A DNA stretch of 64,000 nucleotides from Streptococcus sp. SN-1. Its GTDB lineage: Bacteria; Bacillota; Bacilli; Lactobacillales; Streptococcaceae. Positions 56,202 to 64,000 of this stretch are shown piece by piece. The DNA is taken from assembly GCF_041154385.1 (NCBI RefSeq), contig NZ_AP028929.1:620001-684000 (forward strand), in the 5' to 3' direction. Under the pieces are notes generated by a model. That model was given only the letters and a program-made list of their open reading frames with translations, did not search any database and was not told the DNA's origin. Positions within the stretch are counted from its first letter, which is position 1, and each line of letters begins with the position of its first letter. The position numbers and the translations under genes are program-made.

Positions 56202-57314
56202 ATGAATGATAAAGTAAAATTGTTTGTCTTGGCAGGAATCTTTTTCCTAGCTATAAGCGGTTTCTATTTTCTATTGATGCGAAATGCAGGGCAGACAGAT
56301 AGCTCGCAAATTGAGAAAGCATCAGTTAGCCAAGGAGTAAAAACAGTGAAAAAAACAGAAGTGAGTAAAGATGCAGACTTGCACGAAATTTATCTGGCTG
56401 GAGGTTGTTTCTGGGGAGTTGAGGAATACTTCTCACGCGTTCCCGGTGTGACAGATGCCGTATCAGGCTATGCAAATGGTAGAGGGGAAACAACCAAGTA
56501 CGAATTGATTAACCAAACAGGTCATGCGGAGACTGTTCATGTTACTTATGATGCCAATCAAATTTCCCTCAAGGAAATCCTGCTTCATTATTTCCGCATT
56601 ATCAATCCAACCAGCAAAAATAAACAAGGAAATGATGTGGGAACCCAGTACCGTACCGGTGTTTATTACACAGATGACAAGGATTTAGAGGTGATTAACC
56701 AAGTCTTTGATGAGGTAGCTAAGAAATACGATCAACCTCTAGCAGTTGAAAAGGAAACCTTGAAGAATTTTGTAGTGGCGGAGGATTATCACCAAGATTA
56801 TCTCAAGAAAAATCCAAATGGCTACTGCCATATCAATGTCAATCAGGCAGCCTATCCCGTCATCGATGCCAGCAAATACCCAAAACCAAGTGATGAGGAA
56901 TTGAAAAAGACCCTGTCACCTGAGGAGTATGCAGTCACCCAGAAAAATCAAACAGAACGGGCTTTCTCAAACCGCTACTGGGATAAATTTGAATCTGGTA
57001 TCTATGTGGATGTAGCAACTGGAGAACCTCTCTTTTCATCAAAGGATAAGTTTGAGTCTGGTTGTGGCTGGCCTAGTTTCACCCAACCAATCAGTCCAGA
57101 TGTCGCCACCTACAAGGAAGATAAGTCCTACAATATGACACGTATGGAAGTGAGAAGCCGAGTTGGAGATTCTCACCTTGGCCATGTCTTTACGGACGGC
57201 CCACAGGACAAGGGTGGCTTGCGCTACTGTATTAATAGTCTCTCTATCCGCTTTATTCCCAAAGACCAAATGGAAGAAAAAGGTTATGCTTATTTACTAG
57301 ATTATGTTGATTAA
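56202..57314 (+). CDS. msrAB: Membrane-anchored peptide methionine sulfoxide reductase MsrAB
   Basis: 370-residue bifunctional enzyme repairing oxidised methionine in surface proteins. An N-terminal uncleaved signal anchor (residues 4-26) is followed by the MsrA domain with GGCFWG (C69 nucleophile), and then the MsrB domain with SGCGWPSF and RYCIN (C343 nucleophile). MsrA reduces the S and MsrB the R sulfoxide. It is electron-coupled to the preceding ccdA/etrx genes; the gap is 9 nt. Full length. Confidence 0.95.
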   Translation: MNDKVKLFVLAGIFFLAISGFYFLLMRNAGQTDSSQIEKASVSQGVKTVKKTEVSKDADLHEIYLAGGCFWGVEEYFSRVPGVTDAVSGYANGRGETTKYELINQTGHAETVHVTYDANQISLKEILLHYFRIINPTSKNKQGNDVGTQYRTGVYYTDDKDLEVINQVFDEVAKKYDQPLAVEKETLKNFVVAEDYHQDYLKKNPNGYCHINVNQAAYPVIDASKYPKPSDEELKKTLSPEEYAVTQKNQTERAFSNRYWDKFESGIYVDVATGEPLFSSKDKFESGCGWPSFTQPISPDVATYKEDKSYNMTRMEVRSRVGDSHLGHVFTDGPQDKGGLRYCINSLSIRFIPKDQMEEKGYAYLLDYVD

Positions 57315-57346
57315 GAAGTCTTTCCTAAGCAGTTAGAGGAGAATTT

Positions 57347-57355
57347 TGCTATACT
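57347..57355 (+). promoter_or_regulatory. Extended -10 before the response regulator gene
   Basis: TGCTATACT (57347-57355) with no clear -35, 29 nt before the ATG. Confidence 0.5.
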
Positions 57356-57384
57356 GATACTAGTAAGTGACAAAGGAGAGAAGC

Positions 57385-58122
57385 ATGACCTATACAATCT
57401 TAATCGTAGAAGATGAATATCTGGTAAGACAAGGCTTGACCAAGCTGGTCAATGTCGCAGCCTACGATATGGAAATCATCGGTCAGGCTGAAAACGGAAG
57501 ACAGGCTTGGGAATTGATACAAAAGCAGGTTCCAGATATCATTTTAACCGATATCAACATGCCTCAGTTAAATGGCATCCAGTTGGCCAGTCTGGTCCGA
57601 GAAACCTATCCTCAGGTGCATCTAGTTTTTTTGACAGGTTACGATGATTTTGATTATGCCTTGTCTGCTGTCAAACTCGGTGTGGATGACTACCTGCTCA
57701 AGCCCTTTTCTCGTCAGGATATTGAGGAAATGTTGGGGAAAATCAAGCAAAAGTTGGATAAGGAAGAAAAGGAAGAGCAGTTACAAGATTTATTGACCGA
57801 TAAGTTTGAGGGAAATATGGCTCAGAAAATCCAGTCCCATTTGGCTGATAGCCAGTTTAGTTTAAAATCTTTGGCCAGTGACTTGGGCTTTAGTCCGACT
57901 TATCTGAGTTCTTTGATTAAGAAAGAGTTGGGACTGCCTTTTCAGGATTACCTGGTGAGAGAACGTGTCAAACAAGCCAAGCTCTTGCTTTTAACTACAG
58001 ATCTGAAGATTTATGAGATCGCAGAGAAGGTTGGTTTTGAAGATATGAACTATTTTACCCAACGTTTTAAGCAGATTGCAGGTGTGACACCTCGTCAGTT
58101 TAAGAAGGGGGACGGTCGATGA
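57385..58122 (+). CDS. zmpR: AraC-type response regulator (ZmpR/RR09-like)
   Basis: 245-residue two-component regulator. The receiver domain has VEDEYLVRQGL at the start, the phospho-acceptor D56 in ILTDINMPQ, and VKLGVDDYLLKPFS with the conserved Lys. The C-terminal AraC HTH has SLKSLASDLGFSPTYLSSLIKKE and AEKVGFEDMNYFTQRFKQIAG. The ATG at 57385 follows AAAGGAG. It overlaps the sensor kinase gene by ATGA. The name comes from position upstream of the zmpB-type gene. Confidence 0.85.
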   Translation: MTYTILIVEDEYLVRQGLTKLVNVAAYDMEIIGQAENGRQAWELIQKQVPDIILTDINMPQLNGIQLASLVRETYPQVHLVFLTGYDDFDYALSAVKLGVDDYLLKPFSRQDIEEMLGKIKQKLDKEEKEEQLQDLLTDKFEGNMAQKIQSHLADSQFSLKSLASDLGFSPTYLSSLIKKELGLPFQDYLVRERVKQAKLLLLTTDLKIYEIAEKVGFEDMNYFTQRFKQIAGVTPRQFKKGDGR

Positions 58123-59810
58123 AACGTTCTTCTCTCCTAGTCAGAATGGTTATTTCCATCTTTCTGGTCTTTCTCATTCTCCTAGCTCTGGTTGGGACTT
58201 TCTACTATCAATCTAGTTCCTCGGCCATTGAGGCTAGCATTGAAGGCAATAGCCAAACGACTATCAGCCAGACTAGCCACTTTATCCAGTCTTATATCAA
58301 AAAATTAGAAACCACCTCGACTAGTTTGACCCAGCAGGCAGATGTCCTGACCTATGCTGAGAATCCCAGTCAAGACAAGGTTAAGGGAATTCGAGATCTA
58401 TTTTTGACTATCTTGAAGGCAGACCAGGACTTGAAAACTGTTGTACTGGTCACCAAATCAGGTCAGGTCATTTCTACAGATGATAGTGTGCAAATGAGAA
58501 CTTCCTCTGATATGATGGCTGAGGATTGGTACCAAAAGGCCATTCATCAGGGGGCTAAGCCAGTTTTGACACCAGCTCGTAAATCAGATAGTCAGTGGGT
58601 CATTTCTGTCACTCAAGAACTTGTTGATGCAAAGGGAGCTAATCTAGGTGTGCTTCGTTTGGATATTTCTTATGAAACTCTGGAAGCCTATCTTAATCAA
58701 CTTCAGTTGGGTCAGCAGGGCTTTGCCTTTATCATCAATGAAAACCATGAATTTGTTTATCATCCTCAACACACAGTTTATAGTTCGTCTAGCGAAATGG
58801 AAGCTATGAAACCCTATATTGAGACAGGGCAGGGCTATACTCCAGATCACAAATCCTACGTCAGTCAAGAAAAGATTGCTGGAACTGATTGGACGGTGCT
58901 TGGCGTGTCTTCACTAGAGAAGTTAGACCAGGTTCGGAATCAACTCTTGTGGACCTTGCTTGGGGCTAGTGTCACATCTCTTCTTGCTTGTCTCTGTTTG
59001 GTGTGGTTCAGTCTTAAGCGCTGGATTGCTCCTTTGAAGGATTTGAGAGATACCATGCTGGAGATTGCATCTGGTAATCAGAATCTTCGTGCCAAGGAAA
59101 CTGGTGCCCATGAACTGAGAGAAGTAACTCGCCAATTTAATACCATGTTGGATCAGATTGATCAGCTGATGGCAGCTATTCGCAGGCAGGAAGAAACGAC
59201 CCGTCAGTACCAACTTCAAGCCCTATCGAGCCAGATTAATCCGCATTTCCTCTATAACACCTTGGATACTATCATCTGGATGGCTGAATTTCAGGACAGT
59301 CAGCGAGTGGTTCAGGTGACCAAGTCTTTGGCGACCTATTTCCGCTTAGCTCTCAATCAGGGGAAGGATTTGATTTGCCTGTCTGACGAAATCAATCATG
59401 TCCGCCAGTATCTCTTTATCCAGAAACAACGCTATGGAGATAAGCTGGAATATGAGATTGATGAAAATCCTGCCTTTGATAATTTAGTCTTGCCCAAGTT
59501 GGTGTTACAACCCTTGGTAGAAAATGCTCTTTACAATGGCATTAAGGAAAAGGAAGGTCAAGGACATATTAGAGTTTCTGTCCAGAAACAGGATTCGGGC
59601 TTGGTCATCCGTATTGAAGATGATGGAGTTGGCTTCCAAGATGCTGGCGATAGTAGTCAAAGTCAACTTAAACGTGGGGGAGTTGGTCTGCAAAATGTTG
59701 ACCAACGGCTCAAACTTCATTTTGGAGAAGATTACCAAATGAAGATCGATTCTATTCCCTCAAAAGGGACGACAGTTGAAATATACATAAATAGAATAGA
59801 AACTAGCTAA
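58119..59810 (+). CDS. zmpS: YesM-type sensor histidine kinase (ZmpS/HK09-like)
   Basis: 563-residue membrane kinase. TM1 is at about 7-28, an extracellular Cache-type sensor domain spans about 30-270, and TM2 is around 275-295. HAMP follows to about 350. The His kinase box is SSQINPHFLYNTLDTI with phospho-acceptor H376. The HATPase domain has LVENALYNGIKE (N box) and DDGVGF and GGVGLQNVDQRL (G boxes). It signals to the preceding AraC-type regulator. A terminator follows. Confidence 0.88.
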   Translation: MKRSSLLVRMVISIFLVFLILLALVGTFYYQSSSSAIEASIEGNSQTTISQTSHFIQSYIKKLETTSTSLTQQADVLTYAENPSQDKVKGIRDLFLTILKADQDLKTVVLVTKSGQVISTDDSVQMRTSSDMMAEDWYQKAIHQGAKPVLTPARKSDSQWVISVTQELVDAKGANLGVLRLDISYETLEAYLNQLQLGQQGFAFIINENHEFVYHPQHTVYSSSSEMEAMKPYIETGQGYTPDHKSYVSQEKIAGTDWTVLGVSSLEKLDQVRNQLLWTLLGASVTSLLACLCLVWFSLKRWIAPLKDLRDTMLEIASGNQNLRAKETGAHELREVTRQFNTMLDQIDQLMAAIRRQEETTRQYQLQALSSQINPHFLYNTLDTIIWMAEFQDSQRVVQVTKSLATYFRLALNQGKDLICLSDEINHVRQYLFIQKQRYGDKLEYEIDENPAFDNLVLPKLVLQPLVENALYNGIKEKEGQGHIRVSVQKQDSGLVIRIEDDGVGFQDAGDSSQSQLKRGGVGLQNVDQRLKLHFGEDYQMKIDSIPSKGTTVEIYINRIETS

Positions 59811-59834
59811 CTCCCAGTCAATTCTGGGAGTTTT
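59809..59834 (+). terminator. Terminator after the histidine kinase
   Basis: AACTCCCAG and CTGGGAGTT form a 9-bp stem with TCAATT loop, then TTT. Confidence 0.85.
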
Positions 59835-59924
59835 ATGCAGGTTGGAGTAAGATTTTCAGGTTGTCTATCTTGCTAAAACGTAGAAAAAACGATATGATAG
59901 ATAGTGACAAAAGAGGTATCAAGT

Positions 59925-60488
59925 ATGAAGGAAAAAGACATTCAAAGAGAAACAAGCCAGATTGTAGAAGATGTATTGGAAAAGGCCAATTTGAAGCAAG
60001 GATCCATCTTTGTTTTGGGCCTTTCTTCTAGTGAAGTGATAGGTGGTCAGATTGGCAAGGAATCCAGCCAAGAAATTGGAGAAATCATTGTGAAGACCAT
60101 CCTAGATATCTTAGAGGAAAAAGGAATTCATCTAGCTGTTCAAGGTTGTGAACATGTCAATCGGGCCCTCGTCGTTGAACGTCAGGTGGCAGAGCAGTTT
60201 GGTCTAGAAATCGTCAGTGTCCTTCCTACCCTTCATGCAGGAGGTTCAGGTCAGTTGGCAGCCTTCAAGTTTATGAAGGATCCAGTTGAGGTTGAATTTA
60301 TCAAGGCCCATGCTGGATTGGATATCGGAGACACTGCAATTGGCATGCATGTTAAGCATGTTCAGGTTCCGATTCGCCCTCTTTTGAGAGAAATTGGTCA
60401 TGCCCACGTAACGGCGCTGGCTAGTCGTCCAAAATTAATTGGAGGTGCGCGTGCGCACTATCCACAAGATTCTATTAGAAAGTCGTGA
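59925..60488 (+). CDS. TIGR01440/UPF0340 family protein
   Basis: 187-residue cytoplasmic protein of unknown function. The conserved features are [46 protein letters not shown] and [15 protein letters not shown]. The family has a structure but no assigned reaction. The ATG at 59925 follows AAAAGAGG; a GTG at 59904 is in frame but less likely. It ends 2 nt before the zmpB-type start, so the two are probably co-transcribed, as in pneumococci. Confidence 0.88.
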   Translation: MKEKDIQRETSQIVEDVLEKANLKQGSIFVLGLSSSEVIGGQIGKESSQEIGEIIVKTILDILEEKGIHLAVQGCEHVNRALVVERQVAEQFGLEIVSVLPTLHAGGSGQLAAFKFMKDPVEVEFIKAHAGLDIGDTAIGMHVKHVQVPIRPLLREIGHAHVTALASRPKLIGGARAHYPQDSIRKS

Positions 60489-60490
60489 GA

Positions 60491-63400
60491 ATGAGAAAAA
60501 CAAAACAACAACTAGAAAAAATCACAAAATATTCAATTCGTAAGCTAACTGTTGGGGTAGGTCCTGTAGCCATCGGAGCCTTCCTTTTTGGAGCCAGTGC
60601 CCTTTCAGTAGATAAGGTTCAAGCCAATGAAGTTGGCAGTGCTCATAGTGTTCATTACCGTTATTTGGCGGAGCAGGAATTGACCGAGTCTGAAAAAGCC
60701 CTGATTCATCATGAGGTTCCTACAGAATTTCAAGATGATGATATTCTATATGTAGTTTATCGTAAGAAGGCAACTAACAGTCAACAACTTCCATACACAG
60801 GAAGTAAGGAACTAGCCTTGGCAGGTCTTGGTTTGGCAACGGCCTCATTAGCAGTCTTTTTGGTGTCCAAAAAAGGTCGCAAAGAGGTTCTAGGTGTTCT
60901 TCTGATTGGTTCTTTAGGAGCTAGCACCTTTGTGCCTTACGGGACATTTGCATTTGAAAATAAAGAATTGCTTTCTTATAACCAAACTATTTCGGCCACT
61001 ACACATGAAGGTTTAGCTGAAGGGATTATTCATATTGATGGCTATGAGTACATCGGATACTTCAAGGAAGCAGAACTCCATCCATCAAGACCAGCTTCAG
61101 CTGAGAAGTCTCAGTTACCAGTAGAAAAGCAAAATGCAAATGAAATCGAGAAAACAGAAGTCGTTCAAGAAAGACCTGCTGTCACTCCTGAAACTGTTGT
61201 CGAGAAACCTCTAGTACAAAATCCAGTTGCTCCTGCTGTTGAAGAAAAACCAGTTTCTGAGAAGCCTCAGACAAGACAAGAAGAGAACTTGGTGGAGATT
61301 CCTTTTGAAACGGTCACAAACCCAGATACGAATCTAGCAGAAGGAAAGACTCGTATCGTCACAGCCGGAGTAAAGGGTCAGCGTCGTCTTGTAACTAAAG
61401 TATCGATGGTCAATGGTCAAGAAGTTAGAGAAGTCATTGAAGACCAAGTGGTTCAAAATCCTGTGTCGCAAGTCATTGCAGTCGGAACGAAGAAAGAGGT
61501 GCAACCTGCCCCAACTCCAGTACCACAAACTGAACCAAGCCACCAAGTAGCTAAAGGAACCCAAGAGGCAGGCAAAGAAGGTCAAGCCCTAACACAGCCA
61601 GAATTGCCAGAAGCTATGGTAGAGTCTAAAGGAACTCAAGAGGCAGGTAAGGAAGGTCAAGCCCTAACGCAACCGGAATTACCAGAAGCTCCAGTAGAGT
61701 CTAAAGGAACTCAAGAGGCAGGTAAGGAAGGTCAAGCTTTAACGCAACCGGAACTACCAGAAGCTCCAGTAGAGTCTAAAGGAACCCAAGAGGCAGGCAA
61801 AGAAGGTCAAGCACTAACACAGCCAGAATTGCCAGAAGCTACCGTAGAGTCTAAAGGAACTCAAGAGGCAGGTAAGGAAGGTCAAGCACTAACACAACCG
61901 GAACTACCAGAAGCTAAAGTAGAGTCTAAAGGAACCCAAGAGGCAGGCAAGGAAGGTCAAGCACTTGTTCAAGATCAATTACCTGAGTACAAAGTAACTG
62001 AGGGAACCCTTGTTGAAACATTTACTACAGATTTAGACTACAAAACTGAAACGACTGAGGATCCAACTAAGTATACAGACGAAGAAACTGTCCTACGAAA
62101 TGGTGAAAAAGGAAGTCAAGTTACAAAAACAACCTATAAAACGGTAGAAGGTGTCAAAACTGACCAAGTTCTTTCAACTAGCACAGAAGTTACCAAGGAG
62201 CCTGTAAACCAACAGGTAAGCCGTGGTACAAAACCAATTGAAGGAACTCTTGTAGAGGAAAGCCTTGAAAAGATTCCATTCGAAGAAAAGATTGAAGAAG
62301 ATGCTCAACTGAAAAACGGTTTAGAAGTTGTAGCTCAAGAAGGTAAAGAAGGTCAGAAAAAAATCACTAAGACCTTTAATACTATCAAAGGAGTTAAGAC
62401 TGAGGATGCACCAAAAGTAACGGAAGAAGTCATTGAGGCCCCTCAAGACCGAATTTTGAAACGTGGTACTAAGACCTTTGAAAAACCAGTATTGACCCTC
62501 ACTGCAGTTGAACCTAAGGATTTGAAACGTACTTCAGATGTTAAATACAGTCTAGAAAATCCAAGTAAGGCAGCCATTAAATCTATCACCTTAACTCTGA
62601 AAAAAGGTAATGAGATTGTCAAAACCTTGAATGTTTCACCTGACAACTTAACAGCTAGCCTGACAGATTTGCAATACTACAAAGATTATAAGATTGAAAC
62701 TAAGATGGTTTATGACCGTGGTGAAGGCGATGAGGAAGTAGTTCTGAATGAAGAACCTCTAAGACTTGACCTCAAAAAAGTTGAAATCAAAAACATTAAA
62801 GAAACAAGCTTGATGAGTGTGGACGCTGACGGTAATGAAACAGATACTAGTTTGCTTACAGAAAAACCAGCTGATGTTGCCCCACTTTACCTACGAGTGA
62901 CCACTCACGACAACAAGGTTACACGACTTGCTGTTGACAAGATTGAAGAAGTAGAAAAAGACGGAAAAACTTTATATAAAGTTACTGCCAAAGCACCAGA
63001 CTTAGTTCAACGTAATGCTGATAACACACTTAGCGAAGAGTATGTTCATTACTTTGAAAAACAAAAAACACACGAAGGTGATGTATATTATAGCTTTGAC
63101 GACCTTGTAAAAGCTATGCAAAAAGACCCGACTGGCACATTTAAGCTTGGTAGCAATATCAATGCTGCTAACGTTAAACCAGCAGGAAAATCTTATGTTA
63201 CTAATGCTTTCAAAGGAACATTAACAAGCACTGACGGTAATAAATTTACCATTAGCAATATGAACAGACCTTTATTCGGTGATATTGTCGGTGGTACGGT
63301 AAAAGATTTACTACTTGAAAATGTAAATATCGACATGTCAGGGACTGATAGGATTGCACCACTAGCGAATGTTATCAAAAATAATGCCACTGTAGAGAAT

Positions 63401-64000
63401 ATTAAAGTAACAGGTAACGTTGTTGGTAATAATGATGTATCTGGTGTTATCAATAAAATTGATGGTAGTGGAAAATTAAGTAATGTTGCATTTATCGGTA
63501 AAGTACACGCTGCTGGAAATCGAGGTGGTTATTTAACAGGTATCGTCGGTGAAAACTGGAAGGGTATTGTAGAAAAAGCTTATGTTGATGCTGAAATCAC
63601 AGGTAACAAAGCTAAAGCTGCCGGAATTGTATATTCATCTCAAAACGGTGGTAACAACAATACTTTAGGTAAAGAAGGTACTCTTCGAAACTCTGTAGCA
63701 AAAGGCTCTATTGAACTCAAAGAAGCAGTTATGTCTGGTGGATTGCTAGGAACTAACTGGGCACTAGGTGCTATAGAAGACAACATCACTATGATGAAAG
63801 TTAAGACTGGTGAAATGGTCTTTGGTCACTCTGATATTGATGCTGATGATTACTTTACATACTCTAGAACGAAGCGCAACTTCAGTGTTGAGGGTGTAAG
63901 TGAAGGTAAAACAACTTATAATAATTCTAAAAAAATTCCTAGCATAACTAAAGAAAAAGCTGATGAATTAATCGCTAAAATGGGAATCACTGCTGATAAA
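60491..64000 (+). CDS. zmpB: ZmpB-type zinc metalloprotease (M26), 5' part
   Basis: Surface zinc metalloprotease of the M26 family, open for 1170 codons to the window end; the catalytic HExxH region lies beyond. YSIRK-type start (KYSIRKLTVGVGPVAIG), then the characteristic N-terminal sorting motif LPYTG (residues 100-104) followed by two hydrophobic stretches. G5 domains lie at about 265-335, 520-590 and 590-665. Six 25-residue repeats run from about residue 355. From about 880 a GLUG/M26 N-terminal beta-helix-like region begins (GDIVGGTVKDLLLENVNI). The position after the TCS and TIGR01440 gene points to zmpB rather than iga. No clear promoter is seen in the 2-nt gap. Confidence 0.85.
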   Translation, partial: MRKTKQQLEKITKYSIRKLTVGVGPVAIGAFLFGASALSVDKVQANEVGSAHSVHYRYLAEQELTESEKALIHHEVPTEFQDDDILYVVYRKKATNSQQLPYTGSKELALAGLGLATASLAVFLVSKKGRKEVLGVLLIGSLGASTFVPYGTFAFENKELLSYNQTISATTHEGLAEGIIHIDGYEYIGYFKEAELHPSRPASAEKSQLPVEKQNANEIEKTEVVQERPAVTPETVVEKPLVQNPVAPAVEEKPVSEKPQTRQEENLVEIPFETVTNPDTNLAEGKTRIVTAGVKGQRRLVTKVSMVNGQEVREVIEDQVVQNPVSQVIAVGTKKEVQPAPTPVPQTEPSHQVAKGTQEAGKEGQALTQPELPEAMVESKGTQEAGKEGQALTQPELPEAPVESKGTQEAGKEGQALTQPELPEAPVESKGTQEAGKEGQALTQPELPEATVESKGTQEAGKEGQALTQPELPEAKVESKGTQEAGKEGQALVQDQLPEYKVTEGTLVETFTTDLDYKTETTEDPTKYTDEETVLRNGEKGSQVTKTTYKTVEGVKTDQVLSTSTEVTKEPVNQQVSRGTKPIEGTLVEESLEKIPFEEKIEEDAQLKNGLEVVAQEGKEGQKKITKTFNTIKGVKTEDAPKVTEEVIEAPQDRILKRGTKTFEKPVLTLTAVEPKDLKRTSDVKYSLENPSKAAIKSITLTLKKGNEIVKTLNVSPDNLTASLTDLQYYKDYKIETKMVYDRGEGDEEVVLNEEPLRLDLKKVEIKNIKETSLMSVDADGNETDTSLLTEKPADVAPLYLRVTTHDNKVTRLAVDKIEEVEKDGKTLYKVTAKAPDLVQRNADNTLSEEYVHYFEKQKTHEGDVYYSFDDLVKAMQKDPTGTFKLGSNINAANVKPAGKSYVTNAFKGTLTSTDGNKFTISNMNRPLFGDIVGGTVKDLLLENVNIDMSGTDRIAPLANVIKNNATVENIKVTGNVVGNNDVSGVINKIDGSGKLSNVAFIGKVHAAGNRGGYLTGIVGENWKGIVEKAYVDAEITGNKAKAAGIVYSSQNGGNNNTLGKEGTLRNSVAKGSIELKEAVMSGGLLGTNWALGAIEDNITMMKVKTGEMVFGHSDIDADDYFTYSRTKRNFSVEGVSEGKTTYNNSKKIPSITKEKADELIAKMGITADK
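61553..61990 (+). repeat. Six 75-bp tandem repeats in the zmpB-type gene
   Basis: Units start at 61553, 61628, 61703, 61778, 61853 and 61928 and encode KGTQEAGKEGQALTQPELPE with a variable five-residue end (AMVES, APVES, ATVES, AKVES). The sixth diverges after GQAL. The spacing is exactly 75 bp. Copy number of such repeats varies between strains. Confidence 0.95.

Noticed and set aside
1-64000. tRNA or rRNA genes
   Set aside because: I found no cloverleaf with the TTCGA-type arm and no rRNA-like conserved stretch on reading both strands.

Overview
The window is a low-GC, Gram-positive chromosome segment from the Streptococcus mitis/pneumoniae group. The evidence is two BOX elements, a zmpB-type M26 metalloprotease behind a ZmpR/ZmpS-like two-component system, an aliB-type lipoprotein, the L-lysine type of MurE, and YSIRK/LPXTG surface proteins. 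The gene order asnS - rpsF-ssb-rpsR - HAD/cyclophilin - ppaC - murE - murJ - aliB - snf2 - murC - mltG - greA is, from memory, close to that of S. pneumoniae. The later blocks (pncB-nadE and ccdA-etrx-msrAB-zmpRS-zmpB) lie elsewhere in that reference, so this looks like a mosaic strain, probably S. mitis or a near relative.

Layout. 1-0.8 kb: 3' end of asnS. 1.1-12.6 kb: a giant Mub-like LPXTG adhesin with ten 882-bp repeats, interrupted by an out-of-frame junction at 6486/6487. 12.7-13.9 kb: the S6-SSB-S18 operon, followed by an array of tandem terminators. 14-20 kb: small housekeeping enzymes, two BOX elements (one inside a dead gene), and csbD. 20.3-38.1 kb: cell-wall synthesis (murE, murJ, murC, mltG), oligopeptide binding (aliB), sulfur amino-acid enzymes, an SNF2 helicase, greA and an amino-acid permease. 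38.2-46.9 kb: an accessory cassette between two decayed IS630-type transposase ends, holding a DivIVA-like gene translationally coupled to a 2391-residue LPXTG protein. 47-50.4 kb: a degraded patch with an ABC exporter and an HTH/membrane-protein pair. 50.5-54.7 kb: NAD synthesis (pncB-nadE), an acetyltransferase and an Rpn-type nuclease. 54.9 kb to the end: extracellular redox repair (ccdA, thioredoxin lipoprotein, MsrAB), the two-component system, a TIGR01440 protein and the 5' part of zmpB.

Most interesting locus: 38.2-46.9 kb. A consensus -35 (TTGACA, 38240) is separated from a near-consensus -10 (TAGAAT, 38266) by a spacer containing twelve consecutive Gs. This has the architecture of a slippage-controlled, phase-variable promoter. 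It points into a DivIVA-like coiled-coil gene whose 3' end contains the ribosome-binding site for a giant surface protein. I propose a phase-variable, IS-bounded surface cassette in which a dedicated DivIVA-like protein influences where the adhesin is exported. The sequence features are directly visible; the function is inference.

The second notable point is the 1.1-12.6 kb adhesin. Repeats 4-6 replicate repeats 1-3, but the junction is 103 bp short of a whole number of units, which breaks the frame. Either this is a real inactivating duplication or it is an assembly artefact.
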